NCBI GenBank assembly: GCA_016721085.1
Contig: JADKJI010000016.1
Location: forward strand, 1-64,000
Length of the DNA: 64,000 nt
Direction of reading: 5' to 3'
Source of the DNA: Chitinophagaceae bacterium
Lineage (GTDB): Bacteria > Bacteroidota > Bacteroidia > Chitinophagales > Chitinophagaceae
Part shown: positions 35,913 through 44,965 of the stretch, in pieces
How the letters are laid out: each line of letters begins with the position of its first letter
Numbering within the stretch: position 1 is the first letter of the stretch
Notes under the pieces: generated by a model
The model's input: only the letters and a program-made list of their open reading frames with translations
Told to the model about the DNA's origin: nothing
Database searches by the model: none
Made by a program: the position numbers and the translations under genes

Positions 35913-36732
35913 AATACAAGAATTCAAAAAATTAGGAATAATATGAGAGTAAGTAAACAGGATCTTATCCGGATCATTCAAATGATCAATCATACTCTTC
36001 CACTTATCAAACCCATAGCTATCGATAACGGTCTGGCGTTTGTCGTCGCGTTTGAGGTACATGGTCATACCGATGGCATCGGCTTCGGGATGGAATTGGG
36101 TACCGATCATGTATTTGTTGAAGCGGATAGCCATTACTGCTCTTTCTAATGGCACGTGAGGACGTTCTTTTTCAATGCAAAGAAGAGTGGCACCCATTTC
36201 ACGTAATCTGGTATGATGAGGTTTTATAACCTGGTAGTCGCGGCTGTCCACTGCATAGAAAAGGATCATTCAATCCATGGAAGAGGGATTCTTCTTTGGC
36301 GCTTTCTAAAAGATGAACTGGGAAAACTCCGAAAGCGGTGGACTTTCGTTTTGCAACATCAGCCACTTTATAATGGCGACATGCTAACTGAAAGGAGTGA
36401 CAGATGAATAGCACATGTTTTTTGGAATGATTGCTATCATCATTATTATATGATTCCACTTTTTTTAACCAGTGGAAATATTGATTTTCCCATTCAGTGC
36501 CTTCGCTATCGAGGGGGGAACCGGGTCCACCGCTTGAAATATAAATGTCGTAGCTAAGGTCTGGAACCTTTAAAGCCTTCCTCACATCAAATTCTTCCCT
36601 TACCAATTCGAGGCCATTGGTTTCGGCATAGTAATCCAACAATTCACGGATACACCTCATGCCTTGATTCTCAACGCCTTCGTAAAGGTCAAGGATAGCT
36701 ACTCTCACAATCTTGTTTTGGGTCGGGAACAT
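35898..36732 (-). CDS. Class I glutamine amidotransferase, one frame break
   Basis: A GATase1 domain: the oxyanion block is 'ISSGGPGSPLDSEGTEWE' (residues 65-82), the nucleophile is C111 in 'VLFICHSFQLACRHY', and the catalytic His/Glu are in 'IGTQFHPEADAIGM'. It releases ammonia from glutamine for a partner enzyme. The frame changes near 36262-36270 at a TTTT run, between 'HGLNDPF' and 'YAVDSRDYQVIKPHHTRL'; one base restores ~277 residues. It is not GMP synthase (no ATP-PPase domain), and the adjacent ATP-grasp gene is the obvious partner candidate. The final residues 'CIKLNA' and the stop come from the word palindrome. Confidence 0.85.
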
Positions 36733-37135
36733 GGGCGCGAAAGTACGTAAAAGTCGGGAAGATGGGAAGTCCGTAGCATCTGATAGTTGGAGATGCTGAA
36801 ATTTTAGTCCGAGGCCACTGAATGATGTAAAGTCTGGAATTTAAGTCCGAGGTGTTTGAAATTTAGAGAGTTTGAATTTTAAGTCCGGTCTGTGCACTCC
36901 GGCTCGTAGGAGAAGGGTGTAGGGAAGGAGTTTGTCTAAACAAGCAGATTTTATTTCTCTTCGCTTTTTGCTCAAAATCATTCGAAGGACACCCCTCTGC
37001 CGCGGCGGAGAAGGCCGGGGATGAGGTGCACCGCGACTATAATTTCAGATACTCCAAATATCATGAACCGCGGACTAGAGTTTCTTGCTCTCCTTCAAAC
37101 AGGTACCGCGGACTTTCGGTCTCTCTTTCAGGGAC
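36733..37135. other. Intergenic, no gene; 'aagtccg' word repeat
   Basis: Repeated words ggaatttaagtccgagg, gaattttaagtccgg and ttttagtccgaggcc lie between 36810 and 36885. Complementary forms (ccgcggactagag, ccgcggactttcgg) lie near 37068-37115, so this is another loose inverted word repeat. gccgcggcggag (about 36999) recalls the GC palindrome at 20150. Confidence 0.5.
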
Positions 37136-37801
37136 TTACTTAATTAGAGACTCCATCATCCTCTCCGCCACCAACCTATTCCCCTTCTCATTCAAATGCA
37201 CTCCATCACTGGTGAGAATGTTTCTGTCTTTATTATCGGGGTTATTGGCGACATTATAGTCAAGGAATGATTTACGAAGATCGATGAGAGCGCAGTTATT
37301 GTTTTTGGCTATGTTTCGGATGATGCCTGCGTATTTGTTGAGATCGCCATCGAGTTCGTTGGAGAAATCGGTTTTTTCGCCAATGGCAGCGGGAGTACAA
37401 AGCAGTACAGTTATGTTTTTTGCTTTCAGTTTTTTGATTATGGCATTGTAGAACTGTTCGAACTTATCTGCATCGGTTCCTGTTCCATGAGATCTTTTAT
37501 GCCATACATCATTTACTCCTACCCAGATGACTACTGTAGTTGGATTTTTAGCCAGCACATCTTCTTCCATACGTAAATAGAGATCATATACTTTGTTGCC
37601 ACCGATACCCGCCCCGGTTAGTTGGTACTGATCGCTCAAACCTTTTTGCTTGAGCATATCGTTCATCATAACAATATAGCCACCGGGTTGAGCACCAGCT
37701 TGAGTGATAGAGTCACCGAAGAATACGATGTGTTGTTTTTTCTGGGGCATAGTAAAGGCGGTTGCAATAACAGCAATAGCTAAGTACAGTAATTTTTTCA
37801 T
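37136..37801 (-). CDS. Secreted SGNH/GDSL hydrolase
   Basis: A signal peptide is followed by 'HIVFFGDSITQAG' (nucleophile Ser31, block I), 'TGAGIGGNKVYDLYLRM' (block II Gly), 'VVIWVGVNDVWHKRSHG' (block III Asn) and 'LTSDGVHLNEKGNRLVAE' (block V Asp and His). All catalytic positions are present. 221 residues. An esterase or sugar deacetylase acting outside the cytoplasmic membrane is likely; the substrate is not predictable. Confidence 0.92.
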   Translation of the reverse strand: MKKLLYLAIAVIATAFTMPQKKQHIVFFGDSITQAGAQPGGYIVMMNDMLKQKGLSDQYQLTGAGIGGNKVYDLYLRMEEDVLAKNPTTVVIWVGVNDVWHKRSHGTGTDADKFEQFYNAIIKKLKAKNITVLLCTPAAIGEKTDFSNELDGDLNKYAGIIRNIAKNNNCALIDLRKSFLDYNVANNPDNKDRNILTSDGVHLNEKGNRLVAERMMESLIK

Positions 37802-37850
37802 ATAGAAGTTGTAAGTCCTAAAACTACTGATTTGCCCCGTCCTAAAAAAA

Positions 37851-38468
37851 TCAGATAAGCTTATGCAGCATGGCGTATTTTACTAATGCCGCAGTATTGC
37901 GTACATCAAATTTGGCAAGAAGGTTTTTGCGGTGGGTATCTACCGTGGTGGTACTTATGAATAACCGGCTGGCAATTTCAATATTGGTGAGTCCTTCAGC
38001 AATCAGTTCCAGTACTTCTTTCTCTCTTCTGGTAAGAACGGGTATCTGTGCATCGGCATTCTTTCGAAGGGTTTGAGATACGTCGTCACTTAAGTAAACC
38101 TTTCCTTTTAAAACAGTTTGGAAGGCTTCCATCAGTTCTTCCTGAGTGGCATTCTTCAATACATATCCAGAAGCGCCATTCTCCATCATTCGTTGAATAA
38201 AGCTCTGCTGGTTGAAAGTGCTTAATCCAACAATAAAGGTGGATGGATATTTCTCCCTTACTTCTTTGCATAAATCGATACCGCTCATATCGGGCAGGTT
38301 GATATCCATCAATATTATATCCGGTTGTTGTTTCTGTAAAAAAGCCAGACAAGAAGCCGCTGTAGATGCATGTCCCATCCATTCTATGGATTTTTCTTCC
38401 TGAAGGATAGATCGAATTCCTTCAATTACCATATAGTGATCGTCAACGATAAAGATTTTTGTTGCCAT
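37851..38468 (-). CDS. LuxR/NarL-family response regulator
   Basis: The receiver domain has acidic pocket D9/D10, phospho-acceptor D55 ('DIILMDINLPDMSG') and Lys in 'SGYVLKNATQEELM'. The C-terminal LuxR helix-turn-helix reads 'LTRREKEVLELIAEGLTN' and 'IASRLFISTTTVDTHRKN'. 205 residues. It lies 200 bases downstream of three tandem histidine kinases on the same strand and is their likely shared output. A palindromic word repeat occupies the gap between. Confidence 0.95.
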   Translation of the reverse strand: MATKIFIVDDHYMVIEGIRSILQEEKSIEWMGHASTAASCLAFLQKQQPDIILMDINLPDMSGIDLCKEVREKYPSTFIVGLSTFNQQSFIQRMMENGASGYVLKNATQEELMEAFQTVLKGKVYLSDDVSQTLRKNADAQIPVLTRREKEVLELIAEGLTNIEIASRLFISTTTVDTHRKNLLAKFDVRNTAALVKYAMLHKLI

Positions 38469-38501
38469 GGTTGTGTGTAAAATTACGGGTTTATATGGGA
38501 C

Positions 38502-38596
38502 GCTTAAGGCTTAAGGCCTAAGGCTTAAAGCTTGATTCGGAGACTGGACATTAGTTCAGTTTACTAAAGTTAGCCTTAGGCTTTAGGCCTTAAGCA
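38502..38596. repeat. Compact palindrome of 'gcttaaggcctaaggc' words
   Basis: The left arm cgcttaaggcttaaggcct (from 38502) and right arm agccttaggctttaggcct (to 38596) pair around a ~40-base loop. Same word class as 35706-35912. It is placed between the response regulator start and the last kinase gene end. Confidence 0.75.
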
Positions 38597-38669
38597 TTCT
38601 GCCTCCCAACAAATAACGCTCAAAAACCCATCATATCCCTCCTCTTTTTCAGTGATTTTATTGTTGCAC

Positions 38670-40628
38670 TCATTCAGGTAAGGGGAATTCCATATGATAG
38701 GAGGTTCCTTCTCCGGGCCTTGATTGTAAATCGAGATGGCCTTTTACGAATTCAATCCTGTTTTGGATATTGGTCCAGCCTATACCTTTTGAATGTGTAA
38801 GTATGGATGTATCGAAACCTTTGCCATCATCTTCTACTGTTACCGAAAGTTGATTGTTGTGCTTCGTCAACTGAACAATAGCTGTTGTTGCATTCGCATG
38901 TTTTAAAGTATTGTTCAATATTTCCTGTACAATACGATAAATAGTTATTGAAAAGGTTTGATTGAGTTGAGTGTCTTCAAGTCCTATTGATTGATAGACC
39001 ACTTTTATCGCTCCACTTTGGTTAACATCATAACAAAAAGTCTTTCAATGCCGTATTCAACCCGAATTTAACCAGGGCTTCTGGCATCATATTATGAGCT
39101 ACTCTTCTCATTTCACTGATGGAACTATCAAGCATATCCAGACTATTTTCAAATGCTTTTGAATTTTCTGGAGTCATTACTAAATTCCCCTTCATGGTAT
39201 TGAGGGAGAATTTTATTCCGGATAACATTCCTCCTAATCCGTCGTGAAGATCTTTTGCTAAACGGGTTCTTTCCTGTGATTCCCCTTTCAGCACTGCTTC
39301 TGTTGCTAATAGTTGTTTTTCCTTTTCAAGTTCTGAAATGCGCTGTGCCTGCAGGTTCTGTTTTTGTTTGTAATTTCTATAAGCGAGAAGGAAAACAGTG
39401 AGTAGTATGAGAGCCCCACCCATCAGCACATAATTCAACTGGTTCTTTTTTTGGATACTTAGTTCCTGGATTTTCTTTTCATTTTGCAGTTTTACGATTT
39501 CGCTTTCTTTTTTAGAAGTCTCAAATCTTTTTTCGAGATTCGCTGATTTTTCAGAAGTGATCTTCTTGATGAAGTCTTCAATCATCAAATTGCTTTTCTC
39601 GTCGTTTAAAAATCTTTCCTTAATATCACCCATCGCATAATTGATCAGTGAAATCTCCCGGAGTATAGCAGCCTCTTCTTTTATAAATCCATTTTTCCGG
39701 TTGATAGATAAAGCGCTATCTGCATATTGGAGGGCTTTTGTAAAGTTCCTGCTTTGTAAATAACAGACAGATAATCCACGAAGGCAGATGCTTTGTGATT
39801 CAATGTCTCCAATCTTTGTATATATAGCCAGACATTTAGTTATGTATTGCTCGGCTTGGGGGATATTATAATTTTTTAGGGCTATTTCACCCAGGTTCTG
39901 CATTATTACAGCATCTACTCTGGGGTTCTGCATGGGTTTTGCCAGTTCCAACGCTTCATTTAAAAGCCGGTTTGAAACTTCATAATTGTACTTTGCTGTA
40001 TATGATAAACTAAGATTGATAAGTGGTTTCAACAATAAGAGTGGATCTGTTTGTTTACGTGCCTGTGCCACTGCTTCTATTCCATAGGTAATAGCTTTAT
40101 CATATTCAGTTCTGTAATAGTATAAAATCTGTAAAGCATCATTTACTTGAGAAGAAAGGCTGACGTCTCTTTTTCTTTCAAAAATGGCCTTTCCTTCCAA
40201 TGAATAGGAGAGGGCTTTTTCAAATTCGGAAAGATCGCGGTACATGGCCCCTATATTGAGAAGGGCGATGCCTATTTGGAGGAATCGTTTATTTCACGGG
40301 TGAATTTCAGATTCTTCTCCATATACATCATAGCAGAATCTGTTTTGCTTTCTAAGCTATAAGATTCTCCAAGTGTTTCATTGCAACGAATGATACCAGC
40401 ATTGAATTTTAATTTTTGACTTATTACTTCTGCCTGCTGTATATATGTTCTTGCTTTTGGCGGCTCAGAATGTACAACTATATCAGCCACTTTTAAAAGC
40501 AGCCACACTTTTGTTGTGTCTTCTTTACTGGTAGAAATCCTTTTTAAAAGACTGTCAACAACTGCCTGCTGGGCAGTAACTGGTAATGCAAATAGTACAA
40601 ATAGAAATTGTAAGTAGAGTTTCTTCAT
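38670..40628 (-). CDS. TPR-domain sensor histidine kinase, paralogue 1, two frame breaks
   Basis: A signal peptide is followed by a TPR-rich periplasmic sensor, one membrane helix ('YVLMGGALILLTVFLLAY'), a coiled coil and a HisKA_3 domain with 'RLAKDLHDGLGGMLSGIK'. The HATPase domain follows: 'RIVQEILNNTLKHANATT', 'TVEDDGKGFDTS', 'SKGIGWTNIQNRIEFVKG'. The frame breaks near 40262 and near 39027. At the second, 'ALKDF' is followed by a T run one base too long, and the shifted frame reads 'CYDVNQSGAIKVVYQS', matching the paralogues. Full length is about 652 residues. It is nearest to the response regulator gene. Confidence 0.88.
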
Positions 40629-40733
40629 GGTTATTCGTCACCTTTTGATAATACAATTAGGAAATTACACCATCAGATTGATTTTCACCAATAACTAGAT
40701 ATTTTTTGATTTAATCGGGTTTGTCTGATTTCT

Positions 40734-42710
40734 TTAGATATTATTGAAGTCCATCATTACTGAGGTGCCCTTCCCAGGATGGGATTGAACATCGAGCTTG
40801 CCTTTCAGGAATTCTACCCGGTTCTGGATATTCGACCAGCCGATTCCTTTTGATTGGGTTAGAAGTGAAGTGTCGAATCCTTTTCCATTATCTTCTACCG
40901 TTACAGATAAGTGCGAATCTGATTTTGTGACCTGTACTATAGCTGTGGAAGCCGATGCATGTTTCAGTGTGTTATTGATTAGTTCCTGAACAATCCTATA
41001 AATAGTGATCGAAGTACTAGATTCTATTGTTGCATTTACTAATCCGAATGATTGATAAGTGACCTGTAAAGCACCACTCTGGTTGATATCGAAACAGAAA
41101 TCCTTAAGAGCTGTATCTAATCCAAATTTCACAAGGGCTTCGGGCATCATGTTATGCGCTACTCTCCGCATTTCTTTTATTGAACTGTCGAGCATATCCA
41201 GACTCCTTTCGAAAGCTTGCGAATTGTCTTTTGTTAATATCAGGTTCCCTTTCATGGTATTAAGGGAATATTTTATTCCTGAAAGCAAACCGCCTAATCC
41301 ATCGTGAAGATCTTTTGCTAACCGTGTTCTCTCCTGCGCTTCGCCTTTCAAGACGGCCTCTGTAACAGTTAGTTGTTTTTCAATTTCCAGTTCTGCTATT
41401 CTTTGTTCCTGCAATCGCTGTTTTTGTTTATAGTTTCTATAAGTAAGTAAAGAAATTATCAAAAGTGTTACGGCACCACCTGCCAATATATAATTGAATG
41501 TTTGTTGTTGCTGGATGTCAAGTTTCTGAATTTTCTTTTCAGATTCAAGTTGCTTGATAACAGTTTCTTTCTTTTCACTTTGATACCGGGCATCATACAA
41601 AAGAATTCTGTTATGGTTCTGGAGTGTAATTAGACTGTCAGTGAAATTCAGGAGATCTGATTTTAAGGAACTTGCTTTCTTGTAGTCACCGATATTGTCA
41701 TAATAACTGCACCATTCATTCAGTATAAACCTGATTTTTGGAAGATAATTATAGGCTTTACCGGTATCTATTGAAAGTTGCAGGAATTTTTTGCCTTCTT
41801 CACTGTTTTTTAATTGCAAATAGATTCGTCCAATTTCCCAAGCCTCATCTACAATATAATATGGGTCTTTGAATTCTTTACTTTTGGAAAAACTCAGCAA
41901 TTGCATTTCCAATGCTTTTTGAGGAAGCTTTGAGTAGAGAAAATATTCCCCATAGGCATTATAATAATAGATTTCACTAAGTAGTGTTGGATTGTTTTTA
42001 AATAGGGTGTCAATTCTTTTAAGCAGGTTTTTGCCTTCAGAAGCCTTTCCGATTTTAAAACAGATAGCGGCAGCCCTGCTGCATGATTGCAGCAATTGGT
42101 CTTTGCTTCTGGTGCCAGGGCCATAACTTATACTTTTTATCAGGTACTCATACGCTTTATTCCATTCCTGTATATCAATATAAATAAAAGACATGTTGAA
42201 GTATGCAACCAATAATGAGTTGGAGTCCTTTATCTTTTCGAATATATCAATACCCTTTAAGTAATATACTTGTGCATTATCAAGATCATTAAGAAGGGAA
42301 TAAGAAGCCCCTATATTATTATAACTGGCTCCCAATCCCCAGTCTTTGATAGGGCCTTCTGGCAGTTTATTGTATAGCCGTTCCGCTTCTTCATCCAATA
42401 CTATTCCTTTTATATAATCTCCCTTGTCATAATATACGATGCCTTCATTCAATACTGCATCTGCATATAAAGCCGAAAAATTTTTATCTAAAGCCTCTTT
42501 TTTGATAGCTCCTATTTGTGAAAGCCCTTTTTCAAAATCAATTTTTGCATATCTAACGGCAAAAGAGATTCTATTCTTTAATTTTATTGAGTCGGAATTG
42601 CTGGATTTTATTAAACGATCAAGGCTATCCAGTGCAGGGGTCTGTGCCTCTATTAGTAGCTGACTAAAAAGTGAAAACAGGAAAATAAAACTTGTAACAA
42701 TTTTAGTCAT
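40734..42710 (-). CDS. TPR-domain sensor histidine kinase, paralogue 2 (intact)
   Basis: 658 residues without a break. The signal peptide ends near residue 22. TPR-like helical repeats span about residues 75-345, and the membrane helix is 406-424. The phospho-acceptor is H469 in 'RLAKDLHDGLGGLLSGIK', and the HATPase_c domain occupies about 560-655: 'ELINNTLKHASASTAIVQ', 'TVEDNGKGFDTS', 'GIGWSNIQNRVEFLKGKL'. This is the layout of NarX/LiaS-type kinases with a periplasmic or lipid-proximal TPR sensor. The TPR parts diverge strongly among the three paralogues while the kinase parts are close. Confidence 0.94.
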   Translation of the reverse strand: MTKIVTSFIFLFSLFSQLLIEAQTPALDSLDRLIKSSNSDSIKLKNRISFAVRYAKIDFEKGLSQIGAIKKEALDKNFSALYADAVLNEGIVYYDKGDYIKGIVLDEEAERLYNKLPEGPIKDWGLGASYNNIGASYSLLNDLDNAQVYYLKGIDIFEKIKDSNSLLVAYFNMSFIYIDIQEWNKAYEYLIKSISYGPGTRSKDQLLQSCSRAAAICFKIGKASEGKNLLKRIDTLFKNNPTLLSEIYYYNAYGEYFLYSKLPQKALEMQLLSFSKSKEFKDPYYIVDEAWEIGRIYLQLKNSEEGKKFLQLSIDTGKAYNYLPKIRFILNEWCSYYDNIGDYKKASSLKSDLLNFTDSLITLQNHNRILLYDARYQSEKKETVIKQLESEKKIQKLDIQQQQTFNYILAGGAVTLLIISLLTYRNYKQKQRLQEQRIAELEIEKQLTVTEAVLKGEAQERTRLAKDLHDGLGGLLSGIKYSLNTMKGNLILTKDNSQAFERSLDMLDSSIKEMRRVAHNMMPEALVKFGLDTALKDFCFDINQSGALQVTYQSFGLVNATIESSTSITIYRIVQELINNTLKHASASTAIVQVTKSDSHLSVTVEDNGKGFDTSLLTQSKGIGWSNIQNRVEFLKGKLDVQSHPGKGTSVMMDFNNI

Positions 42711-42797
42711 ATATGAGGCAAATCAATTGGTATGCAGAATAAATAAATTACTTTTTTTAAATATTTCTCATTTAGATTTAGCCATAATCAGTACCCG

Positions 42798-44757
42798 CTA
42801 TATGTTAATATCTATGTGAACAGATGTTCCTTTGTCTGAACTTGATTGTACATCAAGTTTTGCTTTAAAATTCGACCCTGTTCTGGATATTGCTCCATCC
42901 AATTCCTTTTGACATATTTAAAAGTCTCGAATCAAAGCCTATTCCATCATCTTCAACAGTGATACTTATAGCATCTTCATTTTTGCTTATTTGTACTATA
43001 GCATTTTTTGCACTAGCATGTTTCAAGGTGTTATTGATCAATTCTTGAATAATACGATATATAGTGATGGATGTAGTTTGATCAATTTGGGCATTTCCCA
43101 TCCCGATGGACTGGTATCTTACAGTAAGAGCACCAGTCTGATTAATATCATTACAGAAATCGCTTAATGCTACATCCAATCCAAATTTGACCAGGGCCTC
43201 CGGCATCATATTATGAGCAACCCGGCGCATTTCCCTAATAGAACTATCCAGCATTTCCATGCTACGTTCAAAAGCCTGCGCATTTTCAGGCGTCATGATC
43301 ATGTTTCCTTTCATAGTATTAAATGAGTATTTGATGCCCGACAACATTCCTCCTAATCCATCGTGAAGGTCTTTTGCCAGACGGGTTCTTTCCTGTTCTT
43401 CTCCTTTTAGTACAGCTTCTGTAGCAGTCAGTTGTTTCTCAGCTTCCAGTTCATTGATACGTAATTGCTGAAGTTTTCTTTTCTGTGAATAAGTGCGATA
43501 TGATAAGACAGCAATGATAAGGGCAATTAAAGCACTTGCTGCGAGTAAATAGTTCCAGATATTTTTCTGCCTGAGACTCAGCTCTTGAATTTTCTTATCG
43601 GCCTCCAGTTGCTTTATCTGGCTTTCTTTCTTAGCTGTTTCGAATTTCACCTCTTGCTCAGCTGCGTAGTCCTTATTCTGTGCACTGGCCATAGAGTCTG
43701 CAATCTCTTTATGTTCTTTGTAGTATTTAAGCCCGTTCTTATAATCACCCGATTCTTCATAGAATCTTGCCATATAATCTAATGCAATCTCGATCTGGCT
43801 GGGGTTCTTTGATTCAAAGGCTTCTTTATAACTCTGATCTAATAGTGGTTTTGCTTCTTTGAATTTTTTCTGCATTGTCAGGACTCTGGACAACTGCAAT
43901 CTTGTTTGTATGATGCTGAACAGGGCTTTGGCATTAACGGATATCTCATAACCTTTAGTAAATGTCTTATTGGCATCTTCCAGCAATCCAAGATTCATGT
44001 CTACCAAGCCATCGATAAGATGATGCGTGATCAATACATCTGGCGGAACATTTGTTGGGTAATATGGTTTAGAAGAATCTATGTATTGTTTTGCTTCTTT
44101 ATATCGGTTCATTTGGCAAAGAGCAAAAGCCACATGACTATAGGCTTTAAAATAATCATCTTGTTTGCCAGTTCTCCTGGCAACATCCAATGATTTCAGT
44201 GCATAGAATTCCTGTTTTTCAAATTCACTGATCTGTTTGTAGAAGGAGGAGAGATTTATATAGGCTACAAGGAGACTTCCTGTTTTATCTAGTTTTTCAA
44301 AAACTGATATAGCCTGTAGTTGGTAATCAACAGTTGCTTTATAATCTCCAAGGTCTTTAACCACATTTGAAAGCTGGGTATATACTTGCGCTATCCTGAA
44401 TTCGGTATTGGGGTTGTCGCTCTTTTTGTAGTAAACTAAAGCACTATCCAGACTTTCTTTCGCTTCTTTTAGATGTTGGTTCTGTTTTAGTAAAAATGAT
44501 TGGTTGAAATAAGCAAGTCCCGAGTAATAATCCAAACGCTTATTAATAGTGAACGCTATTAATTTCTTGTAAGTCTGAATGGATTTTAAAGTATCCACCG
44601 TTTCGTATTTCATTGCCAGTTGCGAAAGGCTTTTTGCTCTTGAAGTATCAGGGAGGGTTCCATTTAATTGGTTTTCCAGACTGTCTATGTCATGCTGTTG
44701 TGACCAGGCATTGATTCCTGTAAATATAATAAGGGCAATTACAACTAGCTTCTTCAT
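42798..44757 (-). CDS. TPR-domain sensor histidine kinase, paralogue 3, frame break near the end
   Basis: Same order of parts: signal peptide (MKKLVVIALIIFTGINAWSQ), TPR repeats, helix 'YLLAASALIALIIAVLSY', 'RLAKDLHDGLGGMLSGIK' and HATPase. As read it stops at 'IQNRVEF' because of an indel in a T/A run near 42872. One base restores 'LKAKLDVQSSSDKGTSVH' and a natural stop at 42798-42800. It is the first gene of the kinase block, divergent from the M19-like gene across a 208-base gap. Confidence 0.9.
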
Positions 44758-44965
44758 AAAAGTCTATTTCTACACAGTTTACAAATAAAATGAAGATGGA
44801 TTTTGTTTAACTCCCCTTTTTCCATGATTTTCTGATGAACGATGGATTTAATTCCTGGAACTGGGTAGAAAATACTGTTTTTAAGGGATAGCGATTGGAT
44901 ATGGAATACTACAAATTACATCCGGATTTGAAATTTCTTATCCATGTTCTTCCAAAAACAACTAT

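Noticed and set aside
36733..37135. A forward frame of 77 residues at 37026
   Set aside because: Arginine/serine-rich without family features, and it overlaps the SGNH hydrolase gene end.
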